From assembly GCF_004799445.1 (NCBI RefSeq), contig NZ_SSNA01000071.1, positions 1 through 64,000 on the forward strand: a DNA stretch of 64,000 bases, read 5' to 3'. A program made the position numbers and the translations under genes. A model generated the notes under the pieces. That model was not told the DNA's origin. It ran no database searches and saw only the letters and a program-made list of their open reading frames with translations. Each line of letters opens with the position of its first letter. Position 1 is the stretch's first letter. Origin of the DNA: Bradyrhizobium sp. (lineage in GTDB: Bacteria; Pseudomonadota; Alphaproteobacteria; Rhizobiales; Xanthobacteraceae). Below are positions 42,341 through 50,110 of the stretch, one piece after another.

Positions 42341-42480
42341 AGGCGTAACCGCGACCCCTTGTTTGTTGGACGGAATGGACGGTCGACAGGGATCGCCCGC
42401 TCCGGGATTTTTCATTTCTTATTATTGATAGTTGGGGAGGGTAGCAACTCGCCGGAGAGAGTGCCGGCACAGCCCTTCGC

Positions 42481-43197
42481 TCACCAGGCTGGTCTCGGGC
42501 GTGAGGGAGAAGCAATGCCGGCGAGCAGGACGGCGAGAATCCCGGTGAGAAAGATGCCGTCGAACGTTCCCGCGCCGCCAATCGATGCGACCGGAGCACC
42601 CAGGCCAGCGATCTTGTCGAGATTGAGAAGATCGGCGCCGATCAGCGTTCCCATCGAGCCGCCGATATAGGCCAGTGGGGCCGCGTATTCGCGGGACAGG
42701 ATGAACGCAAGGATTGCCGTGGTCACAACGGGCGCGAAGACCGGCACCGCGATGCCGATTCCATGTACCGGGGTGGCCATGGAATGGATGATGAAAGCGA
42801 TGGCGGCGATCGCGATCGCTGACTTGAGCCATAGCTGATATCGGATCACCAGATAGGTCGACATGATCGTCGGTATCACCGCGCCGCCGACATTGACCGC
42901 GAGAACCGTGCCGGGCCATGAGGTCACGAGCGGCACGACGTATTGCATGCCGAAGAAATCGACGATTTGCCCCGACCTGACCAGCGGTCCGGGCAGGAAG
43001 GTAACCGGAATATTGAAATAGCTGCCGATCAGCGAGCCGAACAGCAGAACAAGCGCGCCCCCCGGACTCAACCCGAGCTTCATATAGGCATATCTGAGAA
43101 TGCGAAGCTGAACCAAGATGATCAGCCCGATAACCAGGAAGACCAGGATGGAAAACAATACTGGCGTCAGCGGCAGATAGTGCATCTGCGATCCCAT
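42481..43197 (-). CDS. DUF1614-family integral membrane protein, 238 aa
   Basis: About seven hydrophobic segments are seen. The segment LGLSPGGALVLLFGSLIGSY followed by FNIPV is the hallmark of the DUF1614 family, which has no established function. Other conserved features are VNVGGAVIPTIMSTYLV and the glycine-rich GGAGTFDGIFLTGILA near the C terminus. The gene runs with the acyl-CoA synthetase and cytochrome, separated by ~140 bases, so it may belong to the same unit. ATG 43197 or ATG 43185 could be used. Confidence 0.75.
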   Translation of the reverse strand: MGSQMHYLPLTPVLFSILVFLVIGLIILVQLRILRYAYMKLGLSPGGALVLLFGSLIGSYFNIPVTFLPGPLVRSGQIVDFFGMQYVVPLVTSWPGTVLAVNVGGAVIPTIMSTYLVIRYQLWLKSAIAIAAIAFIIHSMATPVHGIGIAVPVFAPVVTTAILAFILSREYAAPLAYIGGSMGTLIGADLLNLDKIAGLGAPVASIGGAGTFDGIFLTGILAVLLAGIASPSRPRPAW

Positions 43198-43431
43198 GGC
43201 GGTTCGGCGTCGTTTGCTCCAGCTCTTTTACTTGGGGCACCTCCCGCAGGACCGCAAGGCGCGTTGTTGCGAGGATTAACGATCAGCGGTCCAGACTTTA
43301 CGGCTGTCCTCGAAGGGACACTAGCGGCTTTTGCTTGCCGCGCGGTTTAGCTTCGAAAGGCGCTTCCGCAAAGATAGAGAACGCTTTCGAGATATAGAGC
43401 GGCCGTGAATCTGAGGCAGGAGTGGAACGAC

Positions 43432-44082
43432 ATGATCACACTTTATCACTGCGCCGCGGCGCGCTCGTTCCGGCCGTTATGGACGCTCGAAGAGCTCGGA
43501 CTGACCTACGATCTCAAGATGCTGCCGTTTCCGCCAAGGGTGTTCGCCAAGGAATATCTTGGCCTCAATCCGCTCGGCACCATTCCGCTGCTGCTCGAAG
43601 GCGATACGCGCATGACGGAATCGGCGGCGATCGCGCAATATCTGGTGACGCGCTACGGTCCGACGCCGCTCGCGGTAGGCGTCGATGAGCCTGATTTCGG
43701 TGCGTATCTGAACTGGCTGCATTTCGGCGAGGCAACGCTGACCTTCCCGCAAACCCTGGTGCTGCGCTATACCGAGCTCGAACCGGAAGAGCGGCGCAAT
43801 CCGCAAGTGGCTGCGGATTACACCAAGTGGTTCTTCGGCCGGCTGCGCGGTGTGGAAGCCGCCGTCACAAATAGCGGTATGCTCTGTGCCGGCCGATTTA
43901 CTGCTGCCGATATTTCCGTCGGATATGCGCTGTTGCTGGCGCAGAGAATCGGACTCTCCAGGGAGTTCGGTCCGGCGGTTGCGGCCTACTGGCAGCGATT
44001 GCAGGCGCGCAAAGGGTTTCGCCGGGCTGTCGCGGCCGAGAATCTCGCCGGTGAGCAGCAGAAGGTCGCGCGACGTTTCTAG
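43432..44082 (+). CDS. glutathione S-transferase, 216 aa
   Basis: The N-terminal thioredoxin-like domain is MITLYHCAAARSFRPLWTLEEL, with the catalytic Ser/Cys region (AARSFRP), the cis-Pro motif LGTIPLLLEG and ESAAIAQYL for glutathione. The helical C-terminal domain contains FTAADISVGYALLLA. The start ATG 43432 is downstream of an AGGAG site; an in-frame ATG at 43405 adds nine unconserved residues. The substrate is unknown. A palindromic repeat follows before the convergent uraD-like gene. Confidence 0.9.
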   Translation: MITLYHCAAARSFRPLWTLEELGLTYDLKMLPFPPRVFAKEYLGLNPLGTIPLLLEGDTRMTESAAIAQYLVTRYGPTPLAVGVDEPDFGAYLNWLHFGEATLTFPQTLVLRYTELEPEERRNPQVAADYTKWFFGRLRGVEAAVTNSGMLCAGRFTAADISVGYALLLAQRIGLSREFGPAVAAYWQRLQARKGFRRAVAAENLAGEQQKVARRF

Positions 44083-44102
44083 AGTCTTTGACCCTCCTTC
44101 AC

Positions 44103-44177
44103 AATGCGTTTTCTTCACGCGGCCCGGTGCCCGCCCACGGATCAAGTCCGAGGGCATGCTTTGCTTGAAAACGCGTT
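44103..44177. repeat. dispersed palindromic repeat, copy 3
   Basis: AATGCGTTTTC (44103-44113) is the inverted partner of GAAAACGCGTT (44167-44177), with one mismatch. The interior TTCACGCGGCCCGGTGCCC resembles the core of copy 1 (CTTGACGCGAACCG). It separates two convergent genes and could form a long hairpin acting as terminator. Confidence 0.55.
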
Positions 44178-44181
44178 CCGC

Positions 44182-44778
44182 TCAACTCGCGTCCAGCAGC
44201 TTGTTCAGCCGCAGCCTGGTGATGATGTAGACATTTTCCAGATCGTTGGCGAATTCGGTTTGGGTATCGTTCTGCAGCCGGCGGTTAAACTCGAACAGAA
44301 TTCCCTCTTTGGTGTGCATCCTCACCGCGATGATGAACGGAAATCCGAACTTCTTCTTGTAGGCGGCATTGAGGTCCGACATCCGCGTCATCTCGGCATG
44401 CGACAGGGCGTTGAGCCCGGCGCTGGCCTGCTCGGCGACCGATGACGCGGTCATCGTGCCGGCCTCGGCCTCCTTGCCGGCGAGGTCGGGGTGGCTCTGC
44501 AACAGGGCGAGCTGCATCGCCGCCGGTGCGTATTTCGCCGCCGCCACCATCGCCGCGTGCATGTCATCGAGGCTTGCAAACGGCCGCTTTTCCCAGGCCT
44601 TTTCGGCGACCCATGGCGAGTTCTCGAAGATGCCGCCAAATTTCTGGACGAAGGCCGCGCGATCCATCGCATTGATCGATGCCATGTCGACCGGGCCGGC
44701 GATCGCGACGGCGATCATGACCGGCCCAAGCAACCAGGCACCGAGCAAGGACGACAGTATTCTGTGACGGCTCATCAT
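44182..44778 (-). CDS. uraD: exported OHCU decarboxylase (UraD) homologue, 198 aa
   Basis: The domain from ~residue 35 matches UraD: FVQKFGGIFENSPWVAEKAW, the catalytic His motif LLQSHPDLAGKEA, and KKFGFPFIIAVR near the C terminus. UraD decarboxylates 2-oxo-4-hydroxy-4-carboxy-5-ureidoimidazoline to S-allantoin, the last step of urate breakdown. Unusually it starts with a hydrophobic leader (MMSRHRILSSLLGAWLLG ending VAIAGPV), so it should be periplasmic. ATG 44778 was chosen for its G-rich site. It follows uraH by 28 bases in one operon. No urate oxidase is nearby. Confidence 0.85.
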   Translation of the reverse strand: MMSRHRILSSLLGAWLLGPVMIAVAIAGPVDMASINAMDRAAFVQKFGGIFENSPWVAEKAWEKRPFASLDDMHAAMVAAAKYAPAAMQLALLQSHPDLAGKEAEAGTMTASSVAEQASAGLNALSHAEMTRMSDLNAAYKKKFGFPFIIAVRMHTKEGILFEFNRRLQNDTQTEFANDLENVYIITRLRLNKLLDAS

Positions 44779-44806
44779 CGCGGCCCCCCGCTTGAATGCG
44801 ACGTTC

Positions 44807-45253
44807 CTAGCTGCCGCGATAGGTCGTATAGCTCCAGGGTGATGCCAGCAGCGGGACGTGATAATGCGAAGCCGCATCGGCCATGCCGAACTGGATCACG
44901 GCCTTTTCGATGAACGGCGGATTGGGCAGCACGGTGCCGAGCTTCGTGTAATATTCGGCGAGATAGAACACCAATTCGTATTGCCCGACTTTCATGTTCT
45001 CGGGGGTCAGCAGAGGTTCGGCGTTCCGGCCATCGGCGTTGGTGTGAACCGTCTTGATCAGTTTGTACGCGCCGCCCTCGAGCACACTGAAATCGATCCT
45101 CACGCCTTCCGCAGGCTTGCCGTTGGCCGTGTCGAGCATGTGGGTGGTCAATCCCGGCGATCCCGCCGCCAGGGCGGCCTTGCTGCCAAACGCCGCGAGC
45201 GCCAACATGGCGGATCCCGTGCCCAGCAGACCCCTTCGATTTAGTAGCGTCAT
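44807..45253 (-). CDS. uraH: exported 5-hydroxyisourate hydrolase (UraH, transthyretin-like), 148 aa
   Basis: Diagnostic motifs are LTTHMLDTANGKPAEGV at the mature N terminus, HTNADGR, HYHVPLLASPWSYTTY and the invariant C-terminal YRGS. The enzyme hydrolyses 5-hydroxyisourate to OHCU. The precursor carries NRRGLLGTGSAMLALAAF...AALAAG, a Tat-like or Sec leader, so the protein is predicted to be periplasmic, unlike the usual cytosolic form. ATG 45253 has a clear AGGAG site. It is the promoter-proximal gene of the uraH-uraD pair. Confidence 0.92.
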   Translation of the reverse strand: MTLLNRRGLLGTGSAMLALAAFGSKAALAAGSPGLTTHMLDTANGKPAEGVRIDFSVLEGGAYKLIKTVHTNADGRNAEPLLTPENMKVGQYELVFYLAEYYTKLGTVLPNPPFIEKAVIQFGMADAASHYHVPLLASPWSYTTYRGS

Positions 45254-45376
45254 GACGTTGCTCCTCTGATTGGCCTCGCTTGCTGTCGGCAACGGGCTAG
45301 CCGATTAAAGTCTGCAAAAATCGCGCCATGCAGGCCGTTTTCCCCGCGCTTGGGGACCGCGTCGGCAAGATCCGGA

Positions 45377-45721
45377 TCAATGTTTGCCCGGCTGATGGCC
45401 CGGCGCCGTGGATTGGTGCTCCGTGGAAGCGCGAACCTTCGCCAGGACAGAGTCACAATATTCGTCGCGGTGACGATTGAAGAGCTCCTGGTGGGCGCGG
45501 AACGCCGCCACCCTTCCCCGGATTTCTTCGCGAAGTTCACTGTGACGAACCGGAGACGGGCGCATGATCGCTGCGGTCTCGACAGGTCGTTCCACCTTGT
45601 CGGGTTCATTCAGCGGAATTGGTTCAACCCGGCCTGCAACCTCCGTCGTCTTCACTGCGACGGACTGAACAAATGCCATTGTTTGCGCGATCAGAAGGTC
45701 GCGCTCCTTTTTCCACTTCAT
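45377..45721 (-). CDS. conserved hypothetical protein, 114 aa
   Basis: The N terminus MKWKKERDLLIAQTMAFVQS is one I recognise from short hypothetical proteins of Bradyrhizobium and relatives. The rest is hydrophilic, with a helical stretch (~62-95, SELREEIRGRVAAFRAHQEL and following) and no known catalytic motif. No signal peptide or membrane segment is visible. It stands upstream of and co-oriented with uraH, but 123 bases away. No function can be assigned. Coding status rests on that recognition. Confidence 0.6.
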   Translation of the reverse strand: MKWKKERDLLIAQTMAFVQSVAVKTTEVAGRVEPIPLNEPDKVERPVETAAIMRPSPVRHSELREEIRGRVAAFRAHQELFNRHRDEYCDSVLAKVRASTEHQSTAPGHQPGKH

Positions 45722-45895
45722 TGTGCACCTCAGCCCGCACCCATTTCAGCAAAAACCTGCAGATCAATCAAGCGGCGTATTTTATGGCTATCGGCGAGGG
45801 TGATCGAATAGGGTGGCGATCCGGACCCGACGGCGGTCGCGCAGGCTGCCTGTGCTACTCCGGGTTGCGAAACCTTTATAGCATAGAAGCGTCGC

Positions 45896-46567
45896 ATGAT
45901 TCCATGGTTGCAGATCGATACCGCACGGGTGCCTGGCGCAGACATCGAACTTCGCCTGATGCGAAGAGGCGCCGAGTTCTCGATGATGCTGGGCCAGAAC
46001 GAGTTGATGAACAGCCGCCTCAGCGGATCCGAGGAGGTGCTCGCCACGCTCGCCTGCAAGACAATCGAAGCGGTCAAGCGTCCACATTTATTGATCGGCG
46101 GATTGGGCATGGGGTTCACGCTCCGCGCCGCGCTTGCCGTGCTGGGATCCGACGCGCGGATCACGGTGGCCGAACTGGTGCCCGCCGTGATCGCGTGGGC
46201 GCAAGGTCCGATGGCTGACATTTTCGGCGATAGCCTTGCCGATCCTCGCGCAAGCATTCGCGCCGCTGACGTCGTCGATGTGATTCAATCTCATCGGTCG
46301 GCGTTCGACGCGATCCTGCTCGATGTCGACAACGGGCCGGAGGGTCTGATCCGCAAAGCCAACGATGCGCTCTACGATCTGAAAGGGCTGAAGACCATCC
46401 GCCGGGCCTTGCGGCCGGGCGGCGTGCTCGCGGTTTGGTCGTCGGGGCCGCATCCCTTGTTTTCCAAGCGGCTTCGCGACGCCGGCTTCGCTGTGAACGA
46501 GGTTGCCGTGCGCGCCACCGCAAGGCGCAGCGGTGCGCGCCATCTTATCTGGCTTGCAACGAGGTAA
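45896..46567 (+). CDS. spermidine-synthase-like SAM-fold protein, 223 aa
   Basis: A Rossmann-type methyltransferase core is visible: LLIGGLGMGFTLRAAL (SAM or dcSAM site), VTVAELVPAVIAWAQG-like ITVAELVPAVIAW, DAILLDVDNGPEG, and LKTIRRALRPGGVLAVWS. The early MNSRLSGSEEVLATLAC resembles the spermidine-synthase substrate loop. It lacks the N-terminal beta domain and is shorter than true SpeE (~280 aa), so it probably acts on another substrate or is a methyltransferase. ATG 45896 has only a weak ribosome site. It is a single gene. Confidence 0.75.
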   Translation: MIPWLQIDTARVPGADIELRLMRRGAEFSMMLGQNELMNSRLSGSEEVLATLACKTIEAVKRPHLLIGGLGMGFTLRAALAVLGSDARITVAELVPAVIAWAQGPMADIFGDSLADPRASIRAADVVDVIQSHRSAFDAILLDVDNGPEGLIRKANDALYDLKGLKTIRRALRPGGVLAVWSSGPHPLFSKRLRDAGFAVNEVAVRATARRSGARHLIWLATR

Positions 46568-46653
46568 GATGCTGCGCGTGGGAGCTACGCCGAGGGTTTT
46601 GCCGTCGCGCCGGTGTGTTTCAAGAGCGCCGCCCCTTGCGAATGCTGGCACTA

Positions 46654-48204
46654 TCACAAAATGCGTGATGCCTTGTTGCCCCAGTAACGGTCGCGCAACA
46701 GCCTCTTGTAGAGCTTGCCGGTTGGCAGCCGCGGCAGTTCGTTATCAAAATCGATCGATCGCGGCACCTTCTGGCGCGACAGCGACTGGCTGCAGAAAAG
46801 GATCAATTCCTCGGCGAGATCCGGCCCCGGCTGGATCCCGGGCATCGGTTGCACCACCGCTTTTACCTCCTCGCCAAGATCGGTGTTGGGGACGCCAAAC
46901 ACCGCGGCGTCCGCGATCTTGGGATGGGTAATCAGGAGGTTCTCGCATTCCTGCGGATAGATGTTGACGCCTCCCGAGATGATCATGAAGGTCGCGCGAT
47001 CCGTCAGATGCAGAAAGCCGTCGCTGTCGACATAGCCGACATCGCCGACCGTGCTCATGCTGCCGTCCGGCGAACGGGCCTCGCGGGTCTTGTTCGGGTC
47101 ATTAAAATATTCGAACGGCGTCGCGGTCCTGAACCAGACCGTGCCGGGCGTGCCGGCGGGGCTGGGCTTCATGTCCTCATCGAGAATGTGAAGTTCGCCA
47201 AGCAGGACCCGGCCCACGGTCCCTCGGTGGGCAAGCCACTCGGCGCTGTTGCAGGCGGTAAACCCGAGGCCTTCGGTGGCGCCGTAATATTCGTTGATGA
47301 TCGGTCCCCACCATTTGATCATGTCGTCCTTCACCGCCGCGGGACAGGGGGCGGCAGCGTGAATCGCGATCTCGAGGGATGACAGGTCGTAGCGCTTTCG
47401 TGCCGCCTCCGGCAGCTTCAGCATGCGCGAGAACATCGTCGGCACCAACTGGCTATGGGTCACACCCCATTTCTCGACGAGTTCGAGATAGCGTTCCGGG
47501 TCGAAGTTCTCCATGATGATGACGGTGCCGCCCATCTTGATCGTGAGATTGACCGCAGCCTGGGGCGCCGAATGGTAGAGCGGCGCGGGTGACAGATAGA
47601 TCATGCCCTCGCGGTACTGCCAAAGTTTTTGCAGGAAATCGAAAAGCGGCAGCTGCTGTCCCGGGGGCTGTTCAGGCAGTGGCCGCAAGATGCCCTTCGG
47701 CCGCCCGGTCGTGCCCGACGAATAGAGCATCGCGGTGCCGATATACTCGTCTTCTATCGGCTTCTTGGGCAATCCGCGCGTGGCTTCGTGCAGGCCGACA
47801 ATGCGCTCGCTTTCGCTGGCGCCGTCCACCACGATGCAGAGTTCGACCTTGGGGCATTGCGCGAGCGCCTCGCGGGCAACCTCAAGCTTTGCACCGGAGG
47901 TGATGAGGATCCGGGATTCGCTATTGGCGACGATGTAGGCCAATTCGCTTCCCGTCAGGTATGAATTGACGCAGGTATAATACAGGCCGGCTCTCTCGCC
48001 CGCGCCGCAGGCCTCCAGATAGCGGCTATTGTTCTCCATGTAGATCGCGAAGTGGTCGAGCCGCTTCAGGCCGTGGTTGCGAAACAGGTGCGCCAGGCGG
48101 TTGCTGCGCGCCTCGAGTTCGGCGTAGCTCACGGCCTCGCCGGAATTCGCCATGATGAAGGCGGGCTGAAGGGGACGCAGATGAGCATGCTTGCCGGTAT
48201 ACAT
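46654..48204 (-). CDS. AMP-forming acyl-CoA synthetase (fatty-acyl-CoA ligase type), 516 aa
   Basis: The P-loop-like AMP motif is AMLYSSGTTGRPKGI, the adenine/acyl site EYYGATEGLG, the hinge TDRATFMIISGGVNIYP and the catalytic Lys is in RLPTGKLYKRLL. These define ANL-superfamily acyl-CoA synthetases. It activates a carboxylic acid (probably medium or long chain, or aromatic) to its CoA thioester in the cytosol. The ATG has a perfect GGAGG site. Directly upstream on the same strand lies the remnant of an alcohol dehydrogenase gene, hinting that a former operon has been truncated. Confidence 0.92.
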   Translation of the reverse strand: MYTGKHAHLRPLQPAFIMANSGEAVSYAELEARSNRLAHLFRNHGLKRLDHFAIYMENNSRYLEACGAGERAGLYYTCVNSYLTGSELAYIVANSESRILITSGAKLEVAREALAQCPKVELCIVVDGASESERIVGLHEATRGLPKKPIEDEYIGTAMLYSSGTTGRPKGILRPLPEQPPGQQLPLFDFLQKLWQYREGMIYLSPAPLYHSAPQAAVNLTIKMGGTVIIMENFDPERYLELVEKWGVTHSQLVPTMFSRMLKLPEAARKRYDLSSLEIAIHAAAPCPAAVKDDMIKWWGPIINEYYGATEGLGFTACNSAEWLAHRGTVGRVLLGELHILDEDMKPSPAGTPGTVWFRTATPFEYFNDPNKTREARSPDGSMSTVGDVGYVDSDGFLHLTDRATFMIISGGVNIYPQECENLLITHPKIADAAVFGVPNTDLGEEVKAVVQPMPGIQPGPDLAEELILFCSQSLSRQKVPRSIDFDNELPRLPTGKLYKRLLRDRYWGNKASRIL

Positions 48205-48221
48205 CTTTCCTCCAAACGATT

Positions 48222-48467
48222 TTAGGATGCAGGCAAAAGAAGAGCTTCGCGTATGGGTGCCGGGCGCTCGATCTTGCGCGGAATCTCCGACGTTGTTTTC
48301 CTGATCGCGTTCTTGATCGCGGAGGTCCCGCGGCTGAGCGTGTCGCTGACGATCAGAAATGCGCGGGCAGCGCCGAAACGGTCGATTTGCCCGACCACGG
48401 CGTCGGCGGCCCGGCGGCCGAAAACGACCTCCGCCATCGCGCCGAAAGCTGTGCGCCCCCCGTACAC
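48222..48467 (-). pseudogene. N-terminal remnant of an iron-containing alcohol dehydrogenase / maleylacetate reductase
   Basis: From GTG 48467, preceded by a strong GGGGAGGA site, ~81 codons read VVFGRRAADAVVGQIDRFGA then ARAFLIVSDTLSR. This is the N-terminal nucleotide-binding beginning of group III (iron-containing) alcohol dehydrogenases, which are normally ~380 aa. The reading frame then runs into unrelated sequence (RKIERPAPIREALLLPAS) and stops 18 bases before the acyl-CoA synthetase start. No C-terminal iron-ligand region is found nearby. It is a deletion remnant that kept its translation start. Confidence 0.55.
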
Positions 48468-48904
48468 GGCGATTGTCCTCCCCGGACCCTTGGTTTTGTT
48501 CGTTAGAGGCAATCTAGCGGAGTAGCTGCAAGCTGGGGAGCCTCAAAATGCGTTCCGCCATGTTCGGCGCTCCAGCCGGGAGCGGGCCGGTTTGCTTTGA
48601 CGCGAACGTAAGGTTGCACGCGCACGCAGATCCGACCGTGTGTCGGCGCCGTGCAATGTGCCTGTCACACAGCACCTTGAATGGAATTGCGCCGGAGGCT
48701 GCTCTTCAAACTTGCCGGCCAGTAAATTATTCCGGCGGTTCCGGCCGACGCAGATATTTTTTTGTTTGCTGGCCGCGCTGCGCAAGACAAATTTTGCTTG
48801 ATCCCGACCGGTTCTTGAACAGACTGTCGGCTGATCTCATCTTGGTCCTGCCGCGGGTCCTGGTCACCTCGATCGATCGCGACAATAGTTCAGGGGAGAA
48901 GGCA
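48468..48904. other. 437-bp divergent intergenic region upstream of the RND pump
   Basis: It contains the presumed promoters for the leftward remnant and the rightward efflux operon, a 25-bp dyad at 48651-48675, and an AT-rich patch (~48722-48800). The frame of the adaptor protein stays open back to 48548 but that part has no family resemblance and is treated as non-coding. No other gene is supported. Confidence 0.55.
48651..48675. promoter_or_regulatory. 25-bp imperfect dyad upstream of the RND efflux genes, candidate operator
   Basis: GTGCAATGTG (48651-48660) and CACACAGCAC (48666-48675) are inverted repeats with 8 of 10 positions matching (GTGCnnTGTG) over a 5-base spacer. Size and symmetry suit a TetR-family repressor, the common regulator class of such pumps. 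No tetR gene lies adjacent, and the site is ~230 bases from the start codon. Confidence 0.45.
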
Positions 48905-50110
48905 GTGAGCGCGACTGAGAAATCGGGGCGTTTGGCTCGAATTGTCAATATTGGTTCGTTCTGCAGTCTCGGGCCGATCATCGTTCTGCTCGCGGTCAAT
49001 TTGTCGGGCTGCGATGACAAGGCGGCGCCGCCGGTCGCGGCGGCTGCACCGCCCGTCACGGTTGCCCAGCCCACCAAACGCACCGTCACGGACTGGGACG
49101 AATTCACCGGACGGTTTGACGCGGTCGAAGAGGTTCAGGTTCGCGCCAGGGTCGGCGGGTTCGTCACCAACGTCGAATTCCGCGACGGCGCCTTCGTCAA
49201 GGCCGGCGACCTCTTATACATCATCGATCCGCGCCCCTTCGAAGCAGTTGCCGAGCAGGCCGATGGCCAGCTCGCGGATGCGCGCGCCAAGGCGGAACTT
49301 GCCAAGCGTGAACTCGACCGTGCGCTTACGCTGATTAAAACCCAGGACGTCGCGGACTCCACCGTCGACCAGCGCCGCCAGGCGCTGCAGGCGGCGAAGG
49401 CGGCGCAGACCCAGGCCGAAGGTCTGCTCAAGGCGGCCCAGCTCAATATCGAATTCAGCCATGTCGTCGCCCCGATCGGCGGCAGGGTCAGCCGGCATCT
49501 CGTCAGCGTCGGCAACCTCGTCCAGGGCAGCGAGGGCAGCTCAACGCTGCTGACGTCGATCGTTTCGCTCGACCCGATCTACGTTTATTTCGACATGGAT
49601 GAGGCTACCTACCTCAAATACAACCGGCTGTTTTTCGAGGGCAAGCGCCCGAGTTCGCGCGACAACCCAAATCCGGTCCAGGTGACGTTGACCGGCGAAA
49701 CCAAACCATCGCACGACGGCAAGGTGGATTTCCTCGACAACCGGCTGGATGTTTCGACCGGCACGCTGCGTGGACGAGCGGTAGTCCCGAACAAGGACTT
49801 TTCGATTCTGCCGGGGCAGTTTGGCAGGGTCCGCCTGATCGCAAGCGCGCCTTACGAGGCGCTGCTCGTGCAGGACACTGCCATTGCCACCGATCAATCG
49901 CGCAAGATCGTCTTCGTGGTCAAGGACGACGATACCGTGGAGGCGAAGCCGGTTGTCCTCGGACCGATCGACGAAGGCTTGCGCGTGGTCCGCGAAGGCC
50001 TGAAGCCGGACGACCGCGTGATCGTCGATGGTCTGCAGCGTGCGCGCGTTGGGGCGAAGGTGACCCCGCATGCCGCCAAGGCGGCCGCCCCTGCCGGTAG
50101 TAAGACATGA
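48905..50110 (+). CDS. RND efflux periplasmic adaptor (membrane fusion protein, AcrA/MexA type), 401 aa
   Basis: The start is GTG 48905 behind GGGGAGAAGG. The leader ends in a lipobox-like LSGC (VNLSGCDDK), so the protein is probably a lipoprotein. Features of the HlyD/AcrA fold follow: VTDWDEFTGRFDAVEEVQVR, VGGFVTNVEFRDGAFVKAGD (lipoyl half), a coiled-coil hairpin with the QAAKAAQTQAEGLLKAAQL stretch, APIGGRVSRHLVSVGNLV, and the beta-barrel/membrane-proximal region VLGPIDEGLRVVREGLKPDD. It links the RND transporter to an outer-membrane channel. The stop overlaps the transporter ATG. Confidence 0.92.
   Translation: MSATEKSGRLARIVNIGSFCSLGPIIVLLAVNLSGCDDKAAPPVAAAAPPVTVAQPTKRTVTDWDEFTGRFDAVEEVQVRARVGGFVTNVEFRDGAFVKAGDLLYIIDPRPFEAVAEQADGQLADARAKAELAKRELDRALTLIKTQDVADSTVDQRRQALQAAKAAQTQAEGLLKAAQLNIEFSHVVAPIGGRVSRHLVSVGNLVQGSEGSSTLLTSIVSLDPIYVYFDMDEATYLKYNRLFFEGKRPSSRDNPNPVQVTLTGETKPSHDGKVDFLDNRLDVSTGTLRGRAVVPNKDFSILPGQFGRVRLIASAPYEALLVQDTAIATDQSRKIVFVVKDDDTVEAKPVVLGPIDEGLRVVREGLKPDDRVIVDGLQRARVGAKVTPHAAKAAAPAGSKT

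Noticed and set aside
48548..48904. An N-terminal extension of the RND adaptor by ~119 residues
   Set aside because: The extension has no family resemblance, contains the candidate operator, and would bury the lipobox leader far inside the protein. GTG 48905 has a strong ribosome site.
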